Source: Mesosutterella faecium (lineage in GTDB: Bacteria > Pseudomonadota > Gammaproteobacteria > Burkholderiales > Burkholderiaceae_F). From it: a stretch of 64,000 nt of DNA. The DNA is taken from NCBI RefSeq assembly GCF_022809315.2, contig NZ_JAKZJU020000001.1, positions 1,711,001 to 1,775,000 on the forward strand, given 5' to 3'. The position numbers and the translations under genes are program-made. Positions 34,928 through 42,700 of this stretch are shown here, piece after piece; the stretch's first letter is position 1; every line of letters begins with the position of its first letter. Below the pieces are notes generated by a model, which had not been told where the DNA came from, made no database searches, and saw nothing but the letters and a program-made list of their open reading frames with translations.

Positions 34928-35665
34928 TCAGAGCTCGTTCTGGTTGAAATTGAGCGAGAAGCTGTAGCGGTCGCCCGGATGCCAGGAAACGGAAATCTCC
35001 AGGGGCCTGCCCATCTCATCGAGATAGAGGCGGCGGATCCTCAGCGCGGGACAGCCCGCGGGACAGCGCAGCCACATCGCCTGCTCGGCCGGCATCTCAA
35101 CGGCGGAAATGTCCTGCTTCACCTCCTTGCAGACGACGCCGTGCAGGCGGTTGATCAGAGCCGCGACCAGGGTGTTGGGCTCGCGCTGCGCCACGGCGAG
35201 AATGTCCTCCCACTTCTCCGGGATGTAGACCTGCGTGCAGACAATGGGCGGTTCGTCGGCCTTCGCGCCGTGGCGGATGTTGGTGAGCCTGATCCAGCGC
35301 GAGCCGATCTCCGCCCCCGTATGCGCGGCAAGCTCCCGGTTCACGATGATGCGCCGGGCCTGGCAGATTTCGCGGCTGTGGGTGTTGCTCAGCTTGTCGA
35401 TGTCCCTGAAGGAGGACAGGTGGTAGGCAAAGCCCCGGCTCGCTCCCTGGGAGATCACCCGGGTGCCCACGTGCGGCGTGCGCTCGATGATGCCGGAGCG
35501 CTGAAGCTGGTCGAGGGCGGCGCGCACCGTATGGCGCGAGAGCCCCCGCTCTCTGCAGATGTCAAGCTCTTTCGGAAGGAAGCTGCCCACCGGATAGCGG
35601 CCGACGGCAATGCTGTGAGCGATGTCCCGCGCAAGTTGAACCCAAAGCAGTTCCTTTTTCGCCAT
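34928..35665 (-). CDS. GntR/HutC-family transcriptional regulator with UTRA domain
   Basis: 245 residues from the ATG at 35665. The longer frame to 35746 adds 27 residues ahead of the conserved start. The N-terminal GntR winged helix (about 1-70) has VGSFLPKELDICRERGLSRHTVRAALDQLQRSGIIER. The UTRA ligand domain (about 85-240) ends LEISVSWHPGDRYSFSLNFNQ, typical of the HutC subfamily, which responds to small catabolic ligands. It lies 159 bp below the DASS transporter and 32 bp above the LysR gene. The ATGTCCG repeats between transporter and peptidase are candidate operators for it. Confidence 0.9.
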   Translation of the reverse strand: MAKKELLWVQLARDIAHSIAVGRYPVGSFLPKELDICRERGLSRHTVRAALDQLQRSGIIERTPHVGTRVISQGASRGFAYHLSSFRDIDKLSNTHSREICQARRIIVNRELAAHTGAEIGSRWIRLTNIRHGAKADEPPIVCTQVYIPEKWEDILAVAQREPNTLVAALINRLHGVVCKEVKQDISAVEMPAEQAMWLRCPAGCPALRIRRLYLDEMGRPLEISVSWHPGDRYSFSLNFNQNEL

Positions 35666-35824
35666 TTTGAGAACCTGAAACTCAGTCGGAGCGTGCATCC
35701 CCGGCGCTGCGCCCCCGCCCTCGCGGTGGCCAGCTTCCGGCGCCAAACCGGACGGGCCGCCCGGCCCGTCCGGTTCAATTCTAAAGCACCGGTGGCTCTC
35801 CGCCCACGGCGCTCCGAAGCCCGC

Positions 35825-37255
35825 CTAGTACAGGCCGATCACCTTCCACCAGCCCAGGCCCGTGACGAAGACGAGCAGGACATTGAGCGTCACGATGAGG
35901 AAATTGATCCTGTAGAAGCGGGGGCGCTCGAAATAGCCCTGGCCGAAGTAAATCGGGCCGGGGCCGCCCGCGTACTCCGTGATGCCCCACATGAAGTTCG
36001 AGAAGATGCCGAAGCAGACCGCGACCATGAGCGCGGGCGCGCCGCAGCCGATCGCAACGGCGCAGAACGGCACGTACATGGCGGCCACGTGGCCCGAGGC
36101 CGTGGCGAAGATATAGTGGAGATAAATGTAGGCAAAGCCCAGAATGACGAAGGCAGCAAGCCAGTCCGCGCCGACCAGCTGCGCGGCCACCGAGGCCGAC
36201 ATCCACTTGATGAACCCGAGCTTCGTGAGGCCGCCGGCAAGCGAGATGATCACGCCGAACCAGATCACGGTGTCCCAGGCCGCCTTCTCGGCGAGGACGT
36301 CCTTCCAGGCGATGGCGCCCACGATGAGGAGGTAGGCCACCACGCCCAGGCCGATCGCGTTGGCGTTGTAGCCGGTCACCATCGTGGTCGCCCAGCCGAT
36401 CAGCGCAATGACAAAGCCGATTCCCACGAGCTTCTCCTGCCTGGTCATCGGCCCGAGCTCGGAGAGCTTGTCGCGGCCGAGCTGCTTCGCCTCAGGGGTC
36501 TTGTTGAGCGTGGGGCGCAGCAGCAGCCGCGTGACGTGCGGAAGGATCGCAAAGCAGATGAGCGCGGGCAGCAGCGCGGCCCAGAGCCACATCCCCCAGC
36601 TGATGTCGATGCCCAGGGCGTCATGGGCGAGCTTCGCGCAAAGGGGGTTGGCCGCCATGCCGGTGAGAAAGAGCGCGCCGGTGATCGGCGTGAACTGGAA
36701 GCAGGTCATGATGAGATAGTCGCCGATCTTTCGTCCCGTGGGCCCGGGCCCCGAGCCCATGACCGAGAGGATCGACTTCGCCACCGGCAGGATGATGCCG
36801 CCCGAGCGGGCCGTGACCGAAGGCATCGCCGGGGCCATCAGGAGATCGGCGACCCCCAGCGAGTAGGCGATGCCGGTGGTCGAGCCCCCGAATTTCGAGA
36901 GCATCAGGTAGGCGATGCGCCGCCCGAGCCCGGACTGCACGAAGCCCAGCGAGAGCACGTAGGCCGAGAAGATCATCCAGACCGTGCCGGAGGACAGGCC
37001 CGAGAGCGCCTGCCCCAGGGTGAGCGTGCCGGAGAAATACGACAGGGCGAGCGCGATCATCATGATCGCGCCCGAGGGCAGCGGTGCGCAGAGGATCCCC
37101 ACGATCGTGCCCACGAAAAGGCCCAGCATGTGAATCGCCTTCGGGTCAAGCCCGGAGGGCGGAGGCAGGAACCAGATCGCGAGGCCGACCGCGACGGGCA
37201 CGATCCAGCGCCAGTACTCTGGCTTTCTGGCGGGAGAGGAAGCTGCAGTTGTCAT
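35825..37255 (-). CDS. DASS-family (SLC13/CitT-like) carboxylate transporter
   Basis: 476 residues with about 12 membrane segments and no extra domains. The DASS signatures are present: a cytosolic N terminus, ALSGLSSGTVWMIFSAYVLSLGF in the first half, the repeated TPITGALFLTGMAANPL and IFATASGHVAAMYVPF hairpin regions, and GITEYAGGPGPIYFGQGYF near the end. Members exchange or co-transport di- and tricarboxylates (succinate, tartrate, citrate). The start is the ATG at 37255 (AGAGAAG upstream), not the Pro-rich extension to 37324. It is divergent from an M20 peptidase, so it may import an N-acyl or peptide-linked acid that the peptidase splits. Confidence 0.9.
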   Translation of the reverse strand: MTTAASSPARKPEYWRWIVPVAVGLAIWFLPPPSGLDPKAIHMLGLFVGTIVGILCAPLPSGAIMMIALALSYFSGTLTLGQALSGLSSGTVWMIFSAYVLSLGFVQSGLGRRIAYLMLSKFGGSTTGIAYSLGVADLLMAPAMPSVTARSGGIILPVAKSILSVMGSGPGPTGRKIGDYLIMTCFQFTPITGALFLTGMAANPLCAKLAHDALGIDISWGMWLWAALLPALICFAILPHVTRLLLRPTLNKTPEAKQLGRDKLSELGPMTRQEKLVGIGFVIALIGWATTMVTGYNANAIGLGVVAYLLIVGAIAWKDVLAEKAAWDTVIWFGVIISLAGGLTKLGFIKWMSASVAAQLVGADWLAAFVILGFAYIYLHYIFATASGHVAAMYVPFCAVAIGCGAPALMVAVCFGIFSNFMWGITEYAGGPGPIYFGQGYFERPRFYRINFLIVTLNVLLVFVTGLGWWKVIGLY

Positions 37256-37290
37256 TTTGTCTTCTCTTAAAGGACTTGCGGGAGGCCCCC

Positions 37291-37539
37291 TGTCCGGTAC
37301 CGGCGCGCGGGGCTCTGAAGGCAATCTGCCCTGCTTTTAATGTCCGTACAAAAACTCTCTTCTTTTGTCCTGACCCAACCCGTCTGAGGCGGGGAGGCCG
37401 TGCGTCCTTACCCCCTGTTTTTGAGAGGGAAAATTTCATCAATCCCTTATGTCCGTCCGTCAAAAGACCGGACATAAGACGGAAAAGGCCGCCGGGCGGG
37501 GCTCCGGTCCGCGGCCTCGCCCCGGCCGCAGCCGGACAT
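37291..37539. promoter_or_regulatory. Cluster of ATGTCCG / CGGACAT half-sites between DASS transporter and M20 peptidase genes
   Basis: TGTCCG occurs at 37291, ATGTCCG at 37340-37346 and 37449-37455, and CGGACAT at 37469-37475 and 37533-37539. The middle pair forms a 10-bp inverted repeat, CTTATGTCCG (37446-37455) and CGGACATAAG (37469-37478), separated by 13 bp. The whole 437-bp divergent region holds no other gene. It is a candidate operator array for the neighbouring GntR or LysR regulator. Confidence 0.55.
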
Positions 37540-37692
37540 ATTCAAAAAAGAGGGGCGGGGCCGGCCTTTCACCAAAAGGCTTACTCCTCTGGCGCCTCCC
37601 GGGGTAATATTCGGGGGTGCTTTAAAAGGAGGCCCGGCCCCCTTCGTAAAACTGCGGCGGGCCGCCCTCCCCTGTTACGAAAAGGAGAAAAG

Positions 37693-38973
37693 ATGCCTAT
37701 AACCGAGATTGACAAGCTGCCGGCGCTGCCTGAGGAGTTTGTCGCAGCAACCGACAAGCTCAAGTCGGACGCGGGCGTGCAGGCGCTTCTCGAAGCGATA
37801 CGCGCAGACGACGAGCGCACCATGGAAGAGCAGATCAAGATCTGCGAGATTCCCGCCCCGCCCTTCAAGGAGAAGAAGCGCGGCGAATATCTGCTCGGTC
37901 TCTTCCGGCAGTACGGGCTGAAGGACGCCTACATGGACGAAGAGGGCAATGTCGTGGGCCGCAGAAAAGGCAGCGGCCGCGGGCCCGTGGTGCAGATCGC
38001 AGCCCATCAGGACACGGTATTCCCGGAAGGCACCGACGTCACCGTCAAGCGCGAGGGCGACATCCTGCGCGCGCCTGGCATTTCGGACGACACCCGGGGG
38101 CTTGCCTCGATGCTGAGCCTCCTGCGCTGCCTCGAGGCGAGTGGGATCGAGACCGAGGGCGACCTGCTCTTCACCGCGAGCGTGGGCGAAGAAGGCAACG
38201 GGGACCTGCGCGGCCAGAAGTACATGCACTATGTGAAGAAGGTCCACGTCGACGGCTTCATCGGCCTTGACGCCGCGAACGTCGGCCGCATTCTCGCCGG
38301 CGCGACCGGATCCCACCGCTGGCTCATCTCCTACGACGGCCCTGGCGGACACTCCTTCCACAAGTTCGGGATCGCCCCCTCGGCGATCCACGCGATGGGC
38401 CGCGCGATCGCGAAGTTCGCCGACCTCAACCCGCCCAAGGATCCGAAGACCACCTTCAATCTCGGCGTGATCAAGGGCGGCTCGACCGTGAACGCGATCG
38501 CCGCGCACTGCGAGGCGCAGCTCGACCTGCGCTCGGGCGACAACGGCCACCTGCTCGAGCTTGAAAAGACGGTTCTCGCCGCCTTCGACGAAGCGCTCGA
38601 AGAAGAAAACCGCCGCGTGAACGCCTCGGGCGACATGGTGCTTAAGCTCTCGAAGAAGCAGATCGGCGACCGTCCGGCCGGCCCGGGCGACGACATGAGT
38701 CCGGTGATCCTTGCGGCCCGCGCGGGCCAGCAGGCGCTCGGCATCAAGCTGGAGAAGTACACCTCGGCCTCGACCGACCACAACATCCCGCTCTCGCTGG
38801 GCATTCCGGCCACCACGCTTGGCGTGGGCGGCAAGGAAGGCAACAACCATGCGCTCAACGAGTGGTGGCAGCACGACAGGCCGTGGCTGTCGCCGCAGCT
38901 CGCGGGCTTCACCGCGCTGCTGCTCGCGGGCGTGAAGGGCCTCACGAAGCCGCTACTGCCGGTGCGCGGCTGA
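37693..38973 (+). CDS. M20-family metallopeptidase (PepT-like)
   Basis: 426 residues, cytosolic. Metal-binding residues of the di-zinc M20 fold are visible: His105 and Asp107 in AAHQDTVF, bridging Asp132 in GISDDTRG, catalytic Glu166 and ligand Glu167 in SVGEEGNG, Asp193 in GLDAAN, and the C-terminal His in KEGNNHALNEW. The PAGSTVNAIA-like strand KGGSTVNAIAAHCEAQLDLRS marks the dimer domain. PepT-type enzymes release N-terminal residues from short peptides. ATG 37693 follows AAAGGAG; the upstream extension of the frame to 37084 is antisense to the transporter. Divergent from the DASS transporter. Confidence 0.9.
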   Translation: MPITEIDKLPALPEEFVAATDKLKSDAGVQALLEAIRADDERTMEEQIKICEIPAPPFKEKKRGEYLLGLFRQYGLKDAYMDEEGNVVGRRKGSGRGPVVQIAAHQDTVFPEGTDVTVKREGDILRAPGISDDTRGLASMLSLLRCLEASGIETEGDLLFTASVGEEGNGDLRGQKYMHYVKKVHVDGFIGLDAANVGRILAGATGSHRWLISYDGPGGHSFHKFGIAPSAIHAMGRAIAKFADLNPPKDPKTTFNLGVIKGGSTVNAIAAHCEAQLDLRSGDNGHLLELEKTVLAAFDEALEEENRRVNASGDMVLKLSKKQIGDRPAGPGDDMSPVILAARAGQQALGIKLEKYTSASTDHNIPLSLGIPATTLGVGGKEGNNHALNEWWQHDRPWLSPQLAGFTALLLAGVKGLTKPLLPVRG

Positions 38974-39006
38974 TCCCGCCCGCCGTTAGCTGAAGGCGGA
39001 AAGACG

Positions 39007-39045
39007 CGGGCCGCTTCCCTTTTTAAGGGGAAGCGGCCCGTTTTT
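39007..39045 (+). terminator. Terminator of the PepT-like gene
   Basis: CGGGCCGCTTCCC (39007-39019) pairs with GGGAAGCGGCCCG (39028-39040), followed by TTTTT. Confidence 0.92.
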
Positions 39046-39081
39046 CGTTCCGGCAGAAGATTCTGCCGGCAGCAGCAGGGC

Positions 39082-40179
39082 TCAGCCCAGGTGCTTCAGC
39101 ACGAAGGCGGTGAACACCGCGGCCCCCACGGGCAGCTGCGTGTCGTCAAAGTGCATGTCGCGGTTGTGCAGCCCGGGGGCCGCGCCCACGCCCACTCCGA
39201 AGAAGCCCGTGCGCAGCTTCGGCATCGCGGTCTTGTAGAAATTGAAGTCCTCGCCGCCGCCCCCGCAGTTCGGCGCGAGGCGCCCGGGGGCGACCTCGTT
39301 GATGCAGTCGGCGAGCTCACGGGTGATCTCGGGGTCGTAATCCGGGGCGGGCCCCACCTTCCCCATCTCGATGTCGGCGGTGCAGCCCACGGCCTCCGCG
39401 CCGCCCTTCACGGCCTGCTTGAACTTGTCGAGCAGCCCGGTCATCACCTGGTTGCTCTTCGCGCGGATGTCAAAGCGCATCGTGCACACGGGCGGAATGA
39501 TGTTCATCGCGCCGTCGGCCTTGATCTGGGTGGGCTTGATCGTCCAGTGCACGTCCGGGGTCATGTGGATCGAGTTCACCGCGGTGATGATGGCGTTCGC
39601 CCCGTCGATCGCGTTCACGCCGAGCTGGGGGCGGGAGCCGTGCGCGGGCTTGCCGTGGACGGTGACGATCGGGAAGGCAAAGCCGCTGTACATGACGGCC
39701 GCGCAGAGCGTGCCGGGCTTGAGGTCCTGCAGCGGGCGGATATGGGCGCCCACCGCGATGTCGACGTCGTCAAGCACGCCCTTCTCCACCATGAGGAGCG
39801 CTCCCTGCATGGTTTCCTCGGCGGGCTGGAAGAGAATCTTCAGCGTGCCGCGGCGGATTTTCCCGACCAGCCTCGAGGCGGCCTCAAGCAGCATCCCCAT
39901 GTGGCCGTCATGCCCGCAGGCGTGGACGGCGGTCACGCTGCCGTCGGGGTTCTTGAAAGGAAGCGCGTCCATGTCGGAGCGGATCAGCACGACCTCGCCG
40001 GGCTCGCTGCCGCGGATCACGCCGAGCACCCCGCAGGTCCCCGGCACGTAATCGGCTTCAATGCCCAGGGCGCGCAGCTTCTGCAGCACGAAAGCCGCGG
40101 TGTTCTTCACATCAAGCCCGAGTTCAGCCAGGCCGTGAAGCTCGCGGCGAAGCTGAGTCGAATTGTAAATTTCTGGCAT
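39082..40179 (-). CDS. M20D amidohydrolase (N-acyl-amino-acid or aminobenzoyl-glutamate type)
   Basis: 365 residues from the ATG at 40179, with AGAGGAAAAAG just upstream. The M20D signature is clear: HACGHDGHMGMLLEAA with metal ligands Cys88 and His90, QPAEET with Glu121/Glu122, GAHIRPL, VHGKPAHGSRPQLGVNAI, and the late NCGGGGEDFNFY. These cytosolic enzymes remove acyl groups from amino acids such as N-acetyl- or indole-acetyl-amino acids. It is convergent with the PepT-like gene, so both peptidases flank one terminator, and the DASS carboxylate transporter lies beyond. It may act on the same imported conjugates; this is inferred. Confidence 0.9.
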   Translation of the reverse strand: MPEIYNSTQLRRELHGLAELGLDVKNTAAFVLQKLRALGIEADYVPGTCGVLGVIRGSEPGEVVLIRSDMDALPFKNPDGSVTAVHACGHDGHMGMLLEAASRLVGKIRRGTLKILFQPAEETMQGALLMVEKGVLDDVDIAVGAHIRPLQDLKPGTLCAAVMYSGFAFPIVTVHGKPAHGSRPQLGVNAIDGANAIITAVNSIHMTPDVHWTIKPTQIKADGAMNIIPPVCTMRFDIRAKSNQVMTGLLDKFKQAVKGGAEAVGCTADIEMGKVGPAPDYDPEITRELADCINEVAPGRLAPNCGGGGEDFNFYKTAMPKLRTGFFGVGVGAAPGLHNRDMHFDDTQLPVGAAVFTAFVLKHLG

Positions 40180-40449
40180 CTTTTTCCTCTGTCTGAATCG
40201 CGCCGCGGAGCCGGACCGGCCGGCCCCGGGGCGCAGGAGCGGGGTCAATCCTAAGCGCTTCACGGGGCCCTGTAAAATCGCGCGCCCTCCGCCCGCTCCC
40301 CCTCAATGTCCTCCCGGGTCGAAGCAGGCGCATAGGCGCATGCTCTTATCTGCATGCTGATATACACAGACCAGAGCTGCCCTCCGTCCTCATGGCAGCC
40401 TCGGGCCGGTTTAAACTCTGCAGCCTGTATCAATGGAAAAGGAACCCCG

Positions 40450-41157
40450 ATGAACAGCCGATCCTGCGTTGTCGTTCTCTCGGGCGGTCAGGACTCCACC
40501 ACCTGCCTCGCCCTCGCGCTCAAAAGCTACAGCACCGTCTACACCATTGGCTTCCAGTACGGCCAGCGGCACGGGGTGGAGCTGCAGTGCCGCAGCCGCA
40601 TCCTGCGCTCGATCGAGTCCGTCGTCGGCACCCGCTCGCTCGGCCCCGACCTGCTCGTGGACATGAAGAGCTTCGGGGAGATCGCCGCCTGCTCGCTCAC
40701 CGACCCGAAGGTGCCGATCGCCTTTGACGAAAGGACGCAGCTGCCCAACACCTTCGTGCCGGGCCGCAACCTCGTCTTCCTCACCTATGCCGCAGCCCTC
40801 GCGTGGAAGGCGGGCGCGCGCGACATCATCACCGGAGTGGGCGAGGCCGACTACAGCGGCTACCCGGACTGCAGGGAGGAGACGCTCGAGGCGCTCGAGA
40901 AGGCGCTCAACCTCGGCATGCAGGCCGACTTCCGGCTGGTTGCGCCGCTCATGCACCGCACGAAAAAAGAGACCTGGGAGCTGGCCGAGGAAACGGGCGG
41001 AAAGGCGCTCGTCGACTTCATCCGGACCGAAACGCACACCTGCTACGAGGGCGACCACGAGCACCTGCACCCCTGGGGCTACGGCTGCGGCCGCTGCCCG
41101 GCCTGCAGGCTGAGGGAAAAGGGCTGGGAAGAATACGCGGCCTCGCGCGGCATCTGA
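40450..41157 (+). CDS. queC: 7-cyano-7-deazaguanine synthase
   Basis: 235 residues. The PP-loop motif SGGQDSTTCL (about 10-19) binds ATP. The zinc-binding cysteines at the C terminus lie in HTCYEG and CGRCPACRLR. QueC turns 7-carboxy-7-deazaguanine into preQ0 for queuosine in tRNA. The start is the ATG at 40450 with AAAAGGAA upstream; the frame extension to 40354 lacks homology. No preQ1 riboswitch motif was seen in the 270-bp upstream gap. A BspA-like repeat gene begins 6 nt after its stop. Confidence 0.96.
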   Translation: MNSRSCVVVLSGGQDSTTCLALALKSYSTVYTIGFQYGQRHGVELQCRSRILRSIESVVGTRSLGPDLLVDMKSFGEIAACSLTDPKVPIAFDERTQLPNTFVPGRNLVFLTYAAALAWKAGARDIITGVGEADYSGYPDCREETLEALEKALNLGMQADFRLVAPLMHRTKKETWELAEETGGKALVDFIRTETHTCYEGDHEHLHPWGYGCGRCPACRLREKGWEEYAASRGI

Positions 41158-41163
41158 GGTCCC

Positions 41164-41760
41164 ATGAACAATTTCTTCGCACGGAGACGGCGCTGGGCGA
41201 GCATTGCCGCCTCGGGCCTCGACACGCGGCGCTTTTCAGACATGAGCGGGCTGTTCTGCGACTGCAGGCGGCTCAACTCCGTCGACGTCTCGCGCTGGGA
41301 CACCTCGAACGCGACCGACATGCTGCTCATGTTCCGGGGCTGCCAGAGCCTGCGCCGGCTCGACGTATCGCGCTGGGACACCTCCCGCGTGAACAACATG
41401 GGCGAGATGTTCAAGGGCTGCCGCAGGCTGCGGGCCCTCAATGTCTCAGGCTGGGACACCTCGCGGGTTGAAAACATGATCGGGCTGTTCGAAGGCTGCG
41501 CGAGCCTCACGAGCCTCGACTGCTCGGGCTGGGATCTCTCCTCGGTCTCCGAGGGAGGGCTCGGGCGCATGTTCCGAGGGTGCCGGTCGCTGCGGCGGCT
41601 CAAGCTCTCAGGCAGCTTCCTGCGGCTCTGCGCGGGGTGCGACCTGGGGCTTGGGACCTGCCCCGTGCTCTACGACATCCAGGTTCCGGAAGGCCTCGTG
41701 GCCGCCTTCAGGGCGGCGCTGCCGGAATGCTCGACGCTGCTTCACGCCGCAGGCCGCTGA
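41164..41760 (+). CDS. BspA-like (DUF285) leucine-rich repeat protein, cytosolic
   Basis: 198 residues built of about five repeats of 24-25 residues with the pattern DMSGLFxxCxxLxxxDVSxWDTSxxxxM; clear copies run from residue 23 to about 150 (e.g. DVSRWDTSNATDMLLMF, DVSRWDTSRVNNMGEMF). A C-terminal cap with VPEGLVAAF follows. DUF285/BspA repeats form an LRR-like solenoid, usually on cell surfaces of anaerobes and mycoplasmas. This one has no signal peptide or anchor. It starts 6 nt after queC with GAGG upstream, so it is probably translated together with it. Function unknown; a binding scaffold inside the cell is the plain reading. Confidence 0.85.
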   Translation: MNNFFARRRRWASIAASGLDTRRFSDMSGLFCDCRRLNSVDVSRWDTSNATDMLLMFRGCQSLRRLDVSRWDTSRVNNMGEMFKGCRRLRALNVSGWDTSRVENMIGLFEGCASLTSLDCSGWDLSSVSEGGLGRMFRGCRSLRRLKLSGSFLRLCAGCDLGLGTCPVLYDIQVPEGLVAAFRAALPECSTLLHAAGR

Positions 41761-41780
41761 AAGAATATAAAGAAGCAGCC

Positions 41781-42365
41781 TCAGAGGACCGCGAACGGGT
41801 CGTCCTCCGGATCCGCGTTCCTCACGTACTCGATGCGCCGCGCGATCGAGTCGGCCGCCCCGGCTCCCAGGCGGTCGGAGACAAAGCCCAGGGCCATGTC
41901 GATCCCGGCCGCGACCCCCGAGGCCGTGTAGAACTTGCCGTCCACGCACCAGCGCGCCTTCGGCTGCCACAGCGGCCCCTTGAAGCCGAGCACCCAGTCA
42001 AACGAATACTTGTTGGAGGTCGCGCGCCGCCCGTCAAGCAGCCCCGTGCGGGCAAGGAGCACCGCCCCGGTGCACACCGAGAGGACCCAGCCGGCCTCTT
42101 CGCCCAGAGCCCGAAGCTCGGCGAAGAACGCCTTGTCTTCCGAGAGGGGGCGCGTGCCCATGCCACCCGGAAGGAGCAGAACGCCGCTGCGGTTGATTTC
42201 GCGCGTGGAGACCGTCCCGATGCGGCAGCCCTGCGCGCTTGCGACCTCGCCGCCCTTCAGGGAGCAGTACCGGAGGGCCGCGCCGGGAACCCGGGCGAGG
42301 ACATCGACGGGCCCGAAGGCGTCCAGCGTCTGAAAGCCGTCGAACAGAAGGATATTGAAGTCCAT
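41781..42365 (-). CDS. DJ-1/PfpI-family protein (isonitrile hydratase-like)
   Basis: 194 residues from the ATG at 42365, with GGAGGG 7 nt upstream. The fold signature is complete: ILLFDGFQTLDAFGPVDVL with an acidic residue at 15, LLPGGMGTR, and the nucleophile elbow Cys98 in LSVCTGAVLLARTGLLDGRRATSN. The pattern is closest to the isonitrile hydratase (InhA) / AraC-N-like branch rather than to stress chaperones. It is cytosolic. Convergent with the BspA-like gene (20 bp between stops) and divergent from the fumarate reductase-like gene. Confidence 0.88.
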   Translation of the reverse strand: MDFNILLFDGFQTLDAFGPVDVLARVPGAALRYCSLKGGEVASAQGCRIGTVSTREINRSGVLLLPGGMGTRPLSEDKAFFAELRALGEEAGWVLSVCTGAVLLARTGLLDGRRATSNKYSFDWVLGFKGPLWQPKARWCVDGKFYTASGVAAGIDMALGFVSDRLGAGAADSIARRIEYVRNADPEDDPFAVL

Positions 42366-42589
42366 AAGGAAACCCTCCGAAAAAAGTCCCCGAAAAGGCG
42401 GGCTGTCCGGGCCGAGTTTAGCATTGCCGTGACGATGCAATGAAAAAAGAAACAACTTAGAAAAGCCGCGCCGGGCGGGTCTTTCCGAAGAGCAGCCGCG
42501 GCCTGCGGACGCCGGCGGCCAAAGGGGCGCCGGCCCCTTCTCCTTTTTCTCTTAAGACGGGGAAAATTTTCGAATAATTTTCAAATCCC

Positions 42590-42603
42590 GTAACCCAGGT
42601 TAC
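42590..42603. promoter_or_regulatory. Palindromic candidate operator GTAACC-CA-GGTTAC
   Basis: A perfect 14-bp dyad (GTAACCCAGGTTAC) lies 98 bp ahead of the flavoprotein start, in an otherwise AT-rich patch of the 335-bp intergenic region 42366-42700. The rest of the gap, GC-rich on the left with a GAAAATTTTC palindrome at 42562-42571, holds no gene. A Crp/Fnr gene follows the flavoprotein and could act here. Confidence 0.5.
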
Positions 42604-42700
42604 AGATTTTCGGCTAACCCGCGGGAATAATTTCCCCTTGTGACCGGCGGGCCCCCTGTGAGCGGGCCGCACGCCGCCTCAAAACCCAAAGGAGAAAACA

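Noticed and set aside
40264..40449. preQ1 riboswitch upstream of queC
   Set aside because: I looked for the preQ1-I and preQ1-II patterns in the gap and found no hairpin followed by the A-rich tail.
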